Shown: positions 8,730-18,207 of the stretch, piece after piece | Layout: each line of letters starts with the position of its first letter | Position numbering within the stretch: position 1 is the first letter of the stretch | Assembly (NCBI GenBank): GCA_016930715.1 | Contig: JAFGGC010000002.1 | Location: forward strand, 62,001-126,000 | Length of the DNA stretch: 64,000 nt | Direction of reading: 5' to 3' | Source of the DNA: Endomicrobiales bacterium | GTDB taxonomy: Bacteria > Elusimicrobiota > Endomicrobiia > Endomicrobiales > JAFGGC01 | Program-made: the position numbers and the translations under genes | Notes under the pieces: model-generated | The model's input: the letters and a program-made list of their open reading frames with translations, nothing else | Database searches by the model: none | What the model was told of the DNA's origin: nothing

Positions 8730-10073
8730 ATGAGCACTTCAAAGAACAGGTTATCGCTGAACGTTATCCTCGTGTTGTACGCGGCCGTGTCTTTTTCGCT
8801 GGTCATCGTGCACGATTGGTTCATCGATTCACGTCTTGCCGGCGTGGAGGAGGCACTCCACGAACAGGTCATGACGGGCAACGCTCCCGCGCCCATACAG
8901 TACCGCGTGCTGGTTTACTATCTGGCCGACCTGATACACAATGCCGGGGTTTCGATAAAGGAGGCGCACCTCGCGGTGAGGTATGTTTTCACTTTTCTTG
9001 CCGCCCTAGGTTTTCATTACCTGCTTTCGATGTTTTTCGTTCCCGTGGCAAGCATTATGGGTGTGTTGTACCTGCTGGCCGTCCTGCCGCTGACCTACAT
9101 CCGTTACTACATGCAACCTATGGACATACCTAACCTTTTCTTTTTCGTAGCCGGGTGCGCGCTGATAGTGAAAAGGAAGGATATCTTCCTTTATCCGCTT
9201 ATTTTCGTGGCGATGCTAAACCGCGAAACGGCAATCCTGCTCGTTTTCGTCTATGCGTTCATGCGTTTCGATGAGCTGCCGCTGAAGGATTACCTGCTGC
9301 GCACCGCCGTGCTGTTCGCAGTCGGGTTCGGCACCTACGTTTTGCTGAGACAGGTGTACGATATCAAGCATTACTACGCCGATCTTTACTACCTTGGTTT
9401 CAACGTCAGCGACGTCAGGACGTATATGTACGCCGCGGCGCTGTTCGGGCCGCTGGCGTATTTCGCCTTCACGGGGCTTTCCTCTAAGCCGAAATTCCTG
9501 AGAAGGGCGCTCCTGTTCATACCGTTTTTTGTGATAATACATTTCACGATGACCATAATGGTCGAGCCGAGGCTGTGGCTCCCCGTGCTCGCCGTCGTGG
9601 TAGCTTCAGGGCTATGGAGCATGCTTCCGAAGGATATGCTCCTTGAGGGTCCGCCGGTCGGCGAAAAGGCGAACAACCTCGTCACAAGGGCGCCAAGACT
9701 CTACTACGTGCTTTTCCTGTCCGCGTTCATGATGTTCTTCGTGGTTTTTTTTACGAGGTACAAGAACCTGCACATGAAGGACCGGCAGGTCCAGATCAGG
9801 GTCGCAAACATGCTCGAGGAAGCACGGCGGTTTTCTGCCGTCGGGTGGAACTCCAAGACTTTCGAGGAGCTCAAGAGAGCCGAGGCGCTTCTTCCGGACA
9901 GCGACGACGTCCTCAGCGCGCTGGGGTACTTCTACGCGTACCAGCAGAGGGACGACGCCAAGGCACTGAAGTATTTCAAGAAGCTTGTTGAAAAAAACCC
10001 GTACCATCTCGACAGGGATAAGCTGACGTACGAGATTGAAAGGCTTGAGTTCAATTTGAGGGGCAAAAGGTGA
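8730..10073 (+). CDS. Polytopic membrane protein with short C-terminal TPR-like tail
   Basis: This 447-residue protein has roughly ten hydrophobic segments between about 9 and 385, then a soluble tail of about 60 residues resembling a TPR-type helix pair. The N-terminal loop contains APIQYRVLVYYLA and a later loop contains LNRETA. Similar patterns occur in GT-C fold glycosyltransferases of lipid-linked sugar use, but no catalytic motif is certain. I start at ATG 8730, since the open frame upstream lies inside priA. It overlaps the next membrane gene by four bases (GTGA), so the two are probably made together and may work together. Confidence 0.6.
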   Translation: MSTSKNRLSLNVILVLYAAVSFSLVIVHDWFIDSRLAGVEEALHEQVMTGNAPAPIQYRVLVYYLADLIHNAGVSIKEAHLAVRYVFTFLAALGFHYLLSMFFVPVASIMGVLYLLAVLPLTYIRYYMQPMDIPNLFFFVAGCALIVKRKDIFLYPLIFVAMLNRETAILLVFVYAFMRFDELPLKDYLLRTAVLFAVGFGTYVLLRQVYDIKHYYADLYYLGFNVSDVRTYMYAAALFGPLAYFAFTGLSSKPKFLRRALLFIPFFVIIHFTMTIMVEPRLWLPVLAVVVASGLWSMLPKDMLLEGPPVGEKANNLVTRAPRLYYVLFLSAFMMFFVVFFTRYKNLHMKDRQVQIRVANMLEEARRFSAVGWNSKTFEELKRAEALLPDSDDVLSALGYFYAYQQRDDAKALKYFKKLVEKNPYHLDRDKLTYEIERLEFNLRGKR

Positions 10074-12205
10074 GAAACCCGGTCCTCCTTGGCGCCTTTT
10101 TCGCCGCGTTCACGGTTTACGTTTTTACCATGCACCCTTCCGTGTCTCCCTACCGCGATTCGGGCGACCTCAGCGCCTCGTCCGTCACGCTCGGCATAGC
10201 GCATCCTCCCGGGTACCCGCTGTACGTGCTTATGGGCAAGGTCTTCAGCGGGGCCGTGAACCTCGCCAACAAGGCCTACAGGATGAACCTGATGTCCGCT
10301 TTCTGGGGCGCGTGCGCGGTCTGCCTTCTCGCGGCAGTGATAATCGAGTTTCTCGGCGGTCCGCTGTGGGGCGTCTTCTCGCTTACTCTCGCTTTCTCGC
10401 CGGCTATGTGGAGGTTGAGCCAGGTCTCCGAGATGTATTCGCTCAACGCCTTTTTTGCGGTCCTGCTGATGCTAATAGCGCTGAGGATACACAGGGCCGA
10501 AAGGCCGGCCGGCCTGTTCTGCCTCTTCGCCTTCACGGCAGCTTTCGCGGCGGCGAACCATCAGACGATAATCTTCCTCATACCGGGCATGTTGCTTTTT
10601 GTCGGAAAAGCGAAGCTTTCCAAAAAGGATATGCTTGCGGCCGCCGTTTTCGCGGGGATTGGGCTTTCGGTGTACCTGTACCTGGCGGTCAGGGCGGCGC
10701 GCGGGCCGGAGATAGAATGGGGCGAAGCCGACAGCCTAAAGGGCCTTTTCAAGATAATGACGCGTTCCGACTACGGGGGGATGCGGCTCCATCCGGAGCA
10801 GAGCAAGTTCGCGTGGAGCCCGGCCGCGGTGATCGCGCATTGCTACGTTTACATCAAGTCGCTGGTCGAACAGTTCTCCCTGCCGGGAGCCCTGCTTGGC
10901 CTTGCGGGAATGTTTTTCTTGAGAAAAGACAGGTTCGCGTGGTACCTTCTTATATCGCTCTTCGTTTCCGGACCGCTTTTCGTTGTTTTCTCGAACCTGC
11001 CCCCGCACGCGAAAACGACCCTGCCGATACTTGAGCCGCACCTGATACTTCCGGGCGTGATGTTCGCCGTTTTTATCGCCGCCGGCGCGAAAGGCCTTGC
11101 GACGAACGAGTTGATGAAGCTTCTGGTGTTCGCGGTGGCGCCTCTTTCGTTTTTTATGCATTACCATCAGTGCGCCAACAGGGCCAATTTCTGCGCGCAC
11201 GATTACGGGAGGAACCTTCTCTCGTCAATGCCCCAAGACAGCATTGTTTACGACCCGGACGACCCGACGGCGTTCATTTTAAAGTACCTGCAGACCGGCG
11301 AGGGAAGGCGAGGCGATGTCAAGCTCGCGGCCTTCTTCAGGACCAGGTGGGGCTACGAGCTTATGAAAAAAAGGCGCCCGGAGATGCTTCCGGCCCGCGA
11401 GATAAATTCGGGGCGCGTGCTCGCGATGGTCCTTCTGGACCATAACAGGAAGAGGTTCCCGATATTCGCGGAACTGCCTTCGAAATTCCCGCCGGGGTAT
11501 GTTTCATACCCGACGGGGCTGGTTCACAGGCTTTCCTCGGAAGGTGAGTACGAGCCCGACGACGGGTTGTTCAGGTTCTATTCGGCACGCACGGAAATCG
11601 CAAAGCGGCCCAGCCACGACTTTTTCACGAACCAGGTGGTGTCGTATTATTCCGCAGCGTACAACAACACCGGCCTTGCTTTTTACAACACGGGTGCCTT
11701 TTCAAAGGCCTATGAGTGTTATCTCAAGGCGCTCGCGGTGGATCCGGAACTCGACGCGGCGCACAACAACCTTGGTTCTTTGGAATACTCGAGGAAGAAC
11801 TATGCCCTCGCGGAAAAATGGTTCAGGAGGGCGCTGGCCTCGGGCGGGACCAATCCTTCCGGGTTGTACAACCTCGGGCTTGCCCTGGAGGCGCAGGGCA
11901 AGACGGATGAAGCCGCCGCCAATTTCAACGACGCCTGGTACAAACACGGATATCCCGACGCCGGGAACGAGCTTGGCCTTATGTACATGAGGTCGGGCAG
12001 ACTAGCGGAATCGAAGGCGATATTCGAAAACTTGGTCAAGACCCGTCCCGATTACCTTCTGGCATACTACAACCTGGGTGTTCTTTTCAGGAGGTCCGGA
12101 GATTTTCAAAAAAGCCGCGAGTATTTCGAAAAGTACGTGGCGGAGTCGAAGGACGAGAACGATATAAGAGACGCTATGGAGCAGATCCGGTCCCTGCCGC
12201 GTTGA
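10070..12205 (+). CDS. DUF2723 membrane protein with C-terminal TPR repeats
   Basis: The 711-residue protein begins with the DUF2723 (PF11028) signature: a first TM followed by YRDSGDL and a LGIAHPPGYPLY stretch. DUF2723 proteins are related to GT-C protein O-mannosyltransferases and are thought to transfer sugars from a lipid donor. About ten TM segments fill residues 1-380. A loop domain follows, and from about 530 there are four or five TPR units (for example AYNNTGLAFYNTGAFSKAYE and YYNLGVLFRRSGDFQKSREY). The GTG start overlaps the upstream gene's stop. A role in glycosylating exported proteins or lipids is inference. Confidence 0.8.
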   Translation: MRNPVLLGAFFAAFTVYVFTMHPSVSPYRDSGDLSASSVTLGIAHPPGYPLYVLMGKVFSGAVNLANKAYRMNLMSAFWGACAVCLLAAVIIEFLGGPLWGVFSLTLAFSPAMWRLSQVSEMYSLNAFFAVLLMLIALRIHRAERPAGLFCLFAFTAAFAAANHQTIIFLIPGMLLFVGKAKLSKKDMLAAAVFAGIGLSVYLYLAVRAARGPEIEWGEADSLKGLFKIMTRSDYGGMRLHPEQSKFAWSPAAVIAHCYVYIKSLVEQFSLPGALLGLAGMFFLRKDRFAWYLLISLFVSGPLFVVFSNLPPHAKTTLPILEPHLILPGVMFAVFIAAGAKGLATNELMKLLVFAVAPLSFFMHYHQCANRANFCAHDYGRNLLSSMPQDSIVYDPDDPTAFILKYLQTGEGRRGDVKLAAFFRTRWGYELMKKRRPEMLPAREINSGRVLAMVLLDHNRKRFPIFAELPSKFPPGYVSYPTGLVHRLSSEGEYEPDDGLFRFYSARTEIAKRPSHDFFTNQVVSYYSAAYNNTGLAFYNTGAFSKAYECYLKALAVDPELDAAHNNLGSLEYSRKNYALAEKWFRRALASGGTNPSGLYNLGLALEAQGKTDEAAANFNDAWYKHGYPDAGNELGLMYMRSGRLAESKAIFENLVKTRPDYLLAYYNLGVLFRRSGDFQKSREYFEKYVAESKDENDIRDAMEQIRSLPR

Positions 12206-12213
12206 CCTTGCCG

Positions 12214-12243
12214 TTTCAATACCCGCTGAAAAAATGCTAAAAT
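12214..12243 (+). promoter_or_regulatory. Probable promoter for def-fmt
   Basis: TTTCAA (12214-12219) is followed after 18 bases by TAAAAT (12238-12243) with an upstream TGC (extended -10). The same TGCTAAAAT word recurs before the polysaccharide locus at 13741-13749. Confidence 0.5.
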
Positions 12244-12267
12244 ACGTGATTATCGAACGAGGTAGCT

Positions 12268-12777
12268 ATGAGCCTGCTTGAGATAAGGAAATTTCCGGAA
12301 CCCGTGCTTAAAAAAAAGTGCAAGAACGTCGCCGAACTGACCCCGAAGGTGGAAAAACTCATAAGGGACATGTTCGAGACGATGTATTTCGCTTCCGGGG
12401 TGGGGCTTGCCGCCTCACAGGTCGGCGTTCCTTTAAGGATTTGCGTCATCGACACGAGGCCCCGGGGGAAAAAACAGCCGATGGTGCTGATAAATCCGAA
12501 GCTGGTTTCCAAAAAGAACAAGATATACGAAGAAGAAGGATGCCTGTCTTTCCCGGGCATAGTAGCGCGCATCAAAAGGCATAAGGACGTGAAAGTGGAG
12601 GCCGTGGACGAAAAAGGGATGCCCGTTGTGATAGAAGGCAGCGGTCTTCTTGGCAGGGCGATACAGCACGAGATGGACCATCTGGACGGAAAGGTCTTCA
12701 TAGATTATTTGCCGTGGTGGACGAGGCGCAGGATACGCGGCGAAATAAAAAAGAGAAAAAAAGAAGGCACGTGGTGA
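12268..12777 (+). CDS. def: Peptide deformylase
   Basis: Removes the N-formyl group from new proteins in the cytosol. The 169-residue protein contains all three family motifs: GVGLAASQVG (44-53), EGCLSFPG with metal ligand Cys92, and QHEMDHLDG with metal ligands His134 and His138 and catalytic Glu135. It overlaps fmt by four bases, so the enzymes that remove and add the formyl group are co-expressed, the common bacterial order. Confidence 0.96.
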   Translation: MSLLEIRKFPEPVLKKKCKNVAELTPKVEKLIRDMFETMYFASGVGLAASQVGVPLRICVIDTRPRGKKQPMVLINPKLVSKKNKIYEEEGCLSFPGIVARIKRHKDVKVEAVDEKGMPVVIEGSGLLGRAIQHEMDHLDGKVFIDYLPWWTRRRIRGEIKKRKKEGTW

Positions 12778-13718
12778 AGCTTGTTTTTTTTGGAACGCCC
12801 GAGGTGTCAAGAAAGTTCCTTGAGGAACTGCACAAGGAACACGAAATATGCGCGGTCGTGTGCCAGCCCGACAAGCCCGCTAAAAGGGGGTTTCATCTGC
12901 AGGAGCCTCCGGTCAAGACGTTCGCGAAAGAAAAAGCAATAACGGTTTTCCAGCCGGAAAAGTTCGATCCCGAAACGGCGGGGGAACTTAAAAAACTCGG
13001 CGCTGACGTCGGCGTGGTGATATCGTACGGCAAGCTCATCCCGAAGGACGCGTTCACGGCTCCGTCGTTCGGGTGTTTCAACATCCACTTCTCGCTTCTG
13101 CCGAAATACAGGGGAGCCGCGCCTGTCCAGTGGGCGCTCATAAACGGGGAGAATGAGACCGGGGTCACGACTTTCTGGCTTGAGGAGACCCTCGACACCG
13201 GCCCTTTACTCGTGCAGGAAAAGACCGAGATACTGCCGCAGGATGACGCGGTCACCCTCATGGACAGGCTTACGCTCATAGGCATACGCGCGATGAACGC
13301 GACCCTCGATCGCATCCGGAAAGGACAGTGCGCCGGCGCTCCCCAGAAAGGCGCGGCTACTTTCGCGAGGTCTCTCAAGAAATCGGACGGGAAAATCGAC
13401 TGGTCAAAGCCGGCGGCGGAGATCGTCAATCTCGTGAGGGGTACAAAACCCTGGCCCGGAGCGTATTTTCACGTCGGGAAAGGCCGGAACGGAAACGGAA
13501 CGGTAAAGGTCATAAAGGCCGTCGTTGCAGATGAAGTTCCGCGCGAAGGCGCCGGGCCCGGCACGGTGGTATCGGTAAAAAATCCGCGGGGTTTTACGGT
13601 AAAATGCGGCAGCGGATCTTTGATAGTCGAAGAGGTCCATCCCGAGAACAGAAAGGCGATGGACGCGCGGGCTTTCGTACAGGGCAGCAGGCTTTCCGTT
13701 GGGGATGCGCTGCGCTGA
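12774..13718 (+). CDS. fmt: Methionyl-tRNA formyltransferase
   Basis: Formylates the initiator Met-tRNA using 10-formyltetrahydrofolate. From GTG 12774 the product has 314 residues, the normal family length. It begins MKLVFFGTPE and carries the catalytic Asn103/His105 in FNIHFSLLPKYRG and Asp141 in LDTGPLL, followed by the C-terminal OB-fold tRNA-binding domain. The GTG overlaps the def stop (GTGA); the open frame extends further upstream, but those codons are inside def. Confidence 0.95.
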   Translation: MKLVFFGTPEVSRKFLEELHKEHEICAVVCQPDKPAKRGFHLQEPPVKTFAKEKAITVFQPEKFDPETAGELKKLGADVGVVISYGKLIPKDAFTAPSFGCFNIHFSLLPKYRGAAPVQWALINGENETGVTTFWLEETLDTGPLLVQEKTEILPQDDAVTLMDRLTLIGIRAMNATLDRIRKGQCAGAPQKGAATFARSLKKSDGKIDWSKPAAEIVNLVRGTKPWPGAYFHVGKGRNGNGTVKVIKAVVADEVPREGAGPGTVVSVKNPRGFTVKCGSGSLIVEEVHPENRKAMDARAFVQGSRLSVGDALR

Positions 13719-13720
13719 AT

Positions 13721-13749
13721 TTGCTTTTTTCTGCCTAAAATGCTAAAAT
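13721..13749 (+). promoter_or_regulatory. Probable promoter for the polysaccharide locus
   Basis: TTGCTT (13721-13726) and TAAAAT (13744-13749) are separated by 17 bases, and TGC precedes the -10 box. The T-rich run at 13725-13730 directly after fmt could also help end transcription, but no good hairpin precedes it. Confidence 0.5.
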
Positions 13750-13781
13750 CACCTAAAAAATCAATTTAAAAGCGGGAATAA

Positions 13782-15161
13782 ATGCGCATAAGCAGGTCTC
13801 AAATAACCATCGTATCGATACTCATCCTTGCGGACGTGCTGTCCGTATGCCTTTCGCTTTACTTCGCCTATAACTTCAGGTTTTTCTCGTTTTTTTCCGA
13901 GTACGTGCCGGTCACGAAAGGCGTTCCTGACTGGTTTTTTTACAAGTCCGGGCTTTTTTTCGTGATACCCCTGTGGTTTTTTATTTTCTACAAGAACGGG
14001 CTTTACAAGATATACTTCCTGCCTCTTCTCGACGAGCTGCTTCGGATAGCGCGTTCCGTAACGCTAGGGATGTTCTTTATCGTGATAGCTTCTTTCTTCT
14101 ACAGGGAATTTTCCTATTCGCGGATGACTTTCCTGCTTTTCTGGGTTTTTTCGATAACGTTCCTTTTCGCGTACAGGGAGGTTTTCAAGTTCCTGGCGAG
14201 GTTCTTCATCCGCTACCTGAAGTTCTACGACCGGGTCCTCGTCGTGGGCAGGGAGAACAAGCTCATCAAGGCGATAATCAAGAAGCATCCGAACATGCAG
14301 GTTACTTTCTGCCCGTCACCGAACGAATCCGAGATGGAAAAGGTGAAAAGAACGGTCCTTGAGAAGGACATAAGCCAGGTCATATTCGTGAGCCACGAGT
14401 GGTCGGAAACGAAGATATTCGACCTCTACGACTGGTGCGAGCACAGAAGCATAGACCTCAAGTTCCTTCCCGACATGGTACAGCTGTGCAGGGGAGAAGT
14501 CGTGATAGACTCTTCCCTCGGCCTGCCGATATTCCACCTCCGCCCCGTGGCCCTGAGCGGCTTCAATTTCATATTCAAGCGGATTGTCGACGTAGTCATA
14601 TCGATAATAGCCCTGTCCTTCACGTGGCCGATGCTTTTTCTCTTGGCGGTTCTCATAAAAGTGGATTCTTCGGGCCCTTTCCTTTACCATCACAAGAGAA
14701 TGGGCTACAGGGGCAGGGTGTTCGAGTTTTACAAGTTCAGGACGATGGTCATGAACGCCGACGCTCTTCTTGAAAAATACCGACACAAGAGCGAGCGTTC
14801 CGGCCCAGTGTTCAAGATGAGCAACGATCCCAGGGTAACAAGGATAGGGAAGCTGCTGAGGCGCTACAGCATAGACGAGATACCGCAGGTCATTAACGTG
14901 TTGAAGGGCGATATGAGCATCGTGGGCCCGCGGCCGCAGGTGCTGTGGGAGGCGTCGGTCTATGACGAATGGGCCAAAAGGCGGCTTCGGATCCTGCCGG
15001 GCATAACCGGTCTCTGGCAGATATCCGGCCGGGCGTCTTTGAGCTACAAGGAGATGATCGACCTCGACATATTCTACATCGAGAACTGGTCCATCGGGCT
15101 TGACCTGCAGATACTTTTAAAGACCATACCGGCCATTTTCAGCAAAGAAGGGGCGTACTAA
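13782..15161 (+). CDS. Polyprenyl-phosphate sugar-1-phosphate transferase (WbaP/WcaJ type)
   Basis: Starts surface polysaccharide synthesis by moving a sugar phosphate from a UDP-sugar to undecaprenyl phosphate. The 459-residue protein has an N-terminal block of about four TM helices (10-145), a Rossmann-like middle domain, a further membrane helix at about 268-290, and the catalytic C-terminal domain with FEFYKFRTMVMNAD, DEIPQVINVLKGDMSIVGPR and LPGITGLWQISGR. These are the conserved bacterial sugar transferase motifs (PF02397). Its neighbours, an epimerase and two nucleotidyltransferases, supply nucleotide sugars. The sugar used is not readable from sequence. Confidence 0.9.
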   Translation: MRISRSQITIVSILILADVLSVCLSLYFAYNFRFFSFFSEYVPVTKGVPDWFFYKSGLFFVIPLWFFIFYKNGLYKIYFLPLLDELLRIARSVTLGMFFIVIASFFYREFSYSRMTFLLFWVFSITFLFAYREVFKFLARFFIRYLKFYDRVLVVGRENKLIKAIIKKHPNMQVTFCPSPNESEMEKVKRTVLEKDISQVIFVSHEWSETKIFDLYDWCEHRSIDLKFLPDMVQLCRGEVVIDSSLGLPIFHLRPVALSGFNFIFKRIVDVVISIIALSFTWPMLFLLAVLIKVDSSGPFLYHHKRMGYRGRVFEFYKFRTMVMNADALLEKYRHKSERSGPVFKMSNDPRVTRIGKLLRRYSIDEIPQVINVLKGDMSIVGPRPQVLWEASVYDEWAKRRLRILPGITGLWQISGRASLSYKEMIDLDIFYIENWSIGLDLQILLKTIPAIFSKEGAY

Positions 15162-16100
15162 ATGAGGATTCTTGTTACGGGCGGAGCCGGGTTCATCGGC
15201 TCCAATATAGTCGATGAATACCTCAGGCGGGGCCACGACGTGGCCGTGCTGGACGATCTTTCCACTGGAAAGCCTGATAACCTTAACAAGAGCGCCGAAT
15301 TCCACGAGGCAAGCATACTCGAAGGCGTGAAGGTGAGGAAGCTTCTGGAAAGCGGGAAGTTCAACGTCATCAACCATCACGCGGCGCAGATAGACGTGAG
15401 AAAATCGGTGGAAAATCCCGTTTACGACGCGAATACCAATATCATAGGGACGCTGAACCTTCTGGCGGCCGCGAAGGAAAACGGCGTGAAAAAAGTTATT
15501 TTCGCGTCAAGCGGAGGCACCATATACGGCGAGTGTCCAAAAAAAGCCCCTTCCGAGTCGGCAAAGGGATCCCCCGTGTCGCCCTACGGCATCGCGAAAT
15601 ACACTATCGAGTTCTACATGAAGTTTTATTCCAGGATTTTCGGGCTGAAATTCACGTCGTTAAGGTACGGCAACGTCTACGGGCCGCGGCAGGACCCTTA
15701 CGGGGAAGCCGGTGTCGTTGCGATATTCTCGCAGAGGATCCTGGCCGGCGAAGAAGTGAACATATACGGCAACGGGGAACAGACCAGGGACTACGTTTAC
15801 GTGGGCGACGTCGTCACGGCGAACGCGCTCGCCCTGGAAAAGGGCGACGACCAGATAATAAACATCGGCACGTCCAGAAAGACCTCAGTTAACGGGTTGT
15901 TCAAGTGCCTCGCCGAAATCGGCGGCTACGGAAAGAAGCCCGTTTACAGGGAGCCGCGAGCCGGCGAACTGCAGAACAGCTTTCTCGCCGTCGGCAAGGC
16001 GAAAAGAGTCCTGGGGTGGAAGCCGGAGACCAGTCTTGAAAAAGGCCTCGAAAAGACATTTTCTTTTTTCAAGGGAAAATATACCGGGAGGAAAAAATGA
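15162..16100 (+). CDS. NAD-dependent sugar nucleotide epimerase (GalE-like)
   Basis: Extended short-chain dehydrogenase of 312 residues that probably epimerises a UDP-sugar. The N-terminal NAD site is GGAGFIGSN (7-15), the acidic DD pair at 31-32 ends the second strand, and the catalytic set is Ser116/Ser117 with Tyr142-x3-Lys146 (YGIAK). The gene begins directly after the upstream stop and overlaps the next gene by ATGA, so it belongs to the polysaccharide operon. GalE, a glucuronate epimerase or a dehydratase are alternatives; the SSGGTIYGE segment favours the GalE group. Confidence 0.85.
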   Translation: MRILVTGGAGFIGSNIVDEYLRRGHDVAVLDDLSTGKPDNLNKSAEFHEASILEGVKVRKLLESGKFNVINHHAAQIDVRKSVENPVYDANTNIIGTLNLLAAAKENGVKKVIFASSGGTIYGECPKKAPSESAKGSPVSPYGIAKYTIEFYMKFYSRIFGLKFTSLRYGNVYGPRQDPYGEAGVVAIFSQRILAGEEVNIYGNGEQTRDYVYVGDVVTANALALEKGDDQIINIGTSRKTSVNGLFKCLAEIGGYGKKPVYREPRAGELQNSFLAVGKAKRVLGWKPETSLEKGLEKTFSFFKGKYTGRKK

Positions 16101-17152
16101 AGGCGCTGATACTTATCGGAGGATTCGGCACGCGGCTTAGGCCCCTGACGTGCTCAATGCCAAAACCAATGCTTCCCATCATTAACAGGCCCTTTCTGGA
16201 ATACCAGTTCAGGCTTCTGAAAAAATACGGGATACGGGACGTGGTCCTGTGCGTGGCCTACATGCCGAACGATTTCAGGCGCCATTTCGGTTCGGGAAAG
16301 AAATTGGGTCTGAACATCACGTACGTACACGAAAAGGAACCCCTTGGGACCGGCGGTGCCGTCAAGAACGCGGCAAAATACATAAACGGTCCGACATTCG
16401 TCTTGAACGGCGACATACTCTCGGACGTGAACCTAAAAGGCATGTACGATTTTCACAAGTCGAAGAAAGGGCTTGCGACCATCGCCCTCGCGAGGGTCAA
16501 GGACCCGACGATGTTCGGGCTGGTAGAGACCGATAAAAAATCGAAGATAGAACGTTTTATAGAAAAACCTTCCTGGGACGAGGTGACCTGTAACACGATA
16601 AACGCCGGTTTCTACATAATCGAGCCCAACGTGCTTTCTTTCATGCCGTCGGGCATCAACTATTCTATAGAAAGAGGTCTGTTTCCGACTTTGTTGAAGG
16701 AGCAGTTGGATATTTACGGGTATGTTTTCAGGGGATACTGGCTCGACATAGGCACTATCGACAAGTACCTGCAGGCGCACTATGACCTCATAAATTCGGG
16801 CGCGGATTTCGATATGCCCGGCAAGATGCGCCAGGACAACCTGTGGGTCGGCAACAAACTCAAATGGGGCAAGAACGTGGACTTGAACGGCCGGATGGTG
16901 TGCGGGAACAATGTCAACGTCGGGGATTTTTCGCAGTTCATAGGCAACGTGTGCCTCGGCAGCAATGTCAGGATCGGGCAGGGAAGCGTCGTGTCAAATT
17001 CCGTGATACTGGACAACACCGTAATAGGCGAAGGCGTCAGGATAGAAAAATCGGTAATAGGGAAAAACTGCACGATAGAATCAAGTTCTTCCATCAGCGC
17101 GAACAGCGCCGTCGGGAACAAAACGGTAATAAGCAGGCATTCGAGGTTTTAA
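16097..17152 (+). CDS. Sugar-1-phosphate nucleotidyltransferase with left-handed beta-helix
   Basis: Makes an NDP-sugar from a sugar-1-phosphate and an NTP. Of 351 residues, the first 235 form a Rossmann-like nucleotidyltransferase domain with GGFGTRLRPLT and PKPMLPI at the N-terminus and a VLNGDIL metal-site strand. The last 100 have hexapeptide repeats (VGNKL, VGDFSQF, IGQGSV) expected to form a left-handed beta-helix. The family is close to mannose-1-phosphate guanylyltransferases; the nucleotide is not certain. It overlaps the epimerase by four bases and is a paralogue of the next gene. Confidence 0.88.
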   Translation: MKALILIGGFGTRLRPLTCSMPKPMLPIINRPFLEYQFRLLKKYGIRDVVLCVAYMPNDFRRHFGSGKKLGLNITYVHEKEPLGTGGAVKNAAKYINGPTFVLNGDILSDVNLKGMYDFHKSKKGLATIALARVKDPTMFGLVETDKKSKIERFIEKPSWDEVTCNTINAGFYIIEPNVLSFMPSGINYSIERGLFPTLLKEQLDIYGYVFRGYWLDIGTIDKYLQAHYDLINSGADFDMPGKMRQDNLWVGNKLKWGKNVDLNGRMVCGNNVNVGDFSQFIGNVCLGSNVRIGQGSVVSNSVILDNTVIGEGVRIEKSVIGKNCTIESSSSISANSAVGNKTVISRHSRF

Positions 17153-17163
17153 AAGGCATAAAA

Positions 17164-18192
17164 ATGAAAGCATTCGTGATGGCGGCAGGCGCGGGTACGA
17201 GGCTGAGGCCTCTTACCTACGCGATACCGAAACCCATGGTACCGGTAGTGAACAAGCCCGTGCTTGAATACACGCTCGAGAACCTGAAGGCGCACGGCAT
17301 CAAGCACGTCGCGCTGAACCTTCATAATTACCCCGGCGTGATCAGAGACCATTTCGGGGATGGTTCGAAATTCGGCTTGTCGATACTTTATTCGTACGAG
17401 AAAAAGCTGCTGGGCACGGCAGGCGGCGTAAAAAAAGTGCAGAAGTTTTTCGATTCCACGTTCGTGGTTATGTCCGGCGACGGGCTGACGGACATAGACC
17501 TCACGAAAGCCATGGAATGCCATAAAAGAAAAAATGCCCTGGCAACCATGGTGCTGAAACCGGTCGATTCGAAATTCGAGTATGGAGTGACGATAACCGA
17601 CAAGGAAGGAAGAATAAGGGAGTTCATCGAAAAACCGAAATGGAGCGACGTTTTCGCGAACACGGTCAATACCGGCATATACATATTTGAGCCGGAGGTG
17701 CTGGGCCACATACCGGCGAACCAGTTTTATGATTTCGGCCTGCAGCTCTGGCCGTTGCTTCTCAAGAAAAGAAAGAGGATTTTCGGCTACGTGATGAACG
17801 AATACTGGACAGACGTGGGGAACCTCTCGGAATACCGGAGGGGCGTGCGCGATGTGCTGGACAGAAAGGTCAGGATAAGCCTTCCCGGAGAACAGATACG
17901 CCCCGGGGTCTGGGTCGGAAGAGGGACAAAGATAGAAAAAGGCGCCGTCTTGAAAATGCCCTGCGTGGTGGGCAGGAACTGCCTGATAGGGAAAAACGCC
18001 GTGATAGGCGATTACACGACCATAGCCGACGGGTCCAAAATAGAGCCCGGCGCGGTGGTCAAGAACTCCATACTGTGGAGAAGGGTTTCCGTTTCAAGGA
18101 ACGTGAAACTGGACAATTGCATCATAGGCCACGGGGCGAGGATATCGAAGGATATAACGGTTTTTGAAGGAACCGTGCTTAACATAGAATAA
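17164..18192 (+). CDS. Second sugar-1-phosphate nucleotidyltransferase (tandem paralogue)
   Basis: This 342-residue protein is laid out like the previous gene product: AAGAGTRLRPLT and PKPMVPVV at the start, VMSGDGL as the metal-binding strand, a conserved FIEKP segment, and C-terminal hexapeptide repeats (VGRGTKIE, IGKNAVIG). It probably makes a different NDP-sugar for the same pathway. I use ATG 17164, 11 bases after the upstream stop; the much longer open frame overlaps the previous gene and lacks homology. The pair likely arose by tandem duplication and has diverged strongly. Confidence 0.88.
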   Translation: MKAFVMAAGAGTRLRPLTYAIPKPMVPVVNKPVLEYTLENLKAHGIKHVALNLHNYPGVIRDHFGDGSKFGLSILYSYEKKLLGTAGGVKKVQKFFDSTFVVMSGDGLTDIDLTKAMECHKRKNALATMVLKPVDSKFEYGVTITDKEGRIREFIEKPKWSDVFANTVNTGIYIFEPEVLGHIPANQFYDFGLQLWPLLLKKRKRIFGYVMNEYWTDVGNLSEYRRGVRDVLDRKVRISLPGEQIRPGVWVGRGTKIEKGAVLKMPCVVGRNCLIGKNAVIGDYTTIADGSKIEPGAVVKNSILWRRVSVSRNVKLDNCIIGHGARISKDITVFEGTVLNIE

Positions 18193-18207
18193 AGGAGGAA
18201 GGAAAAG

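Noticed and set aside
16843-17163. Long N-terminal extension of the second nucleotidyltransferase.
   Set aside because: The extra codons overlap the preceding gene in another frame and the family starts at ATG 17164.
18193-18207. SAM riboswitch before metK.
   Set aside because: The gap is 15 bases and holds only a ribosome site.
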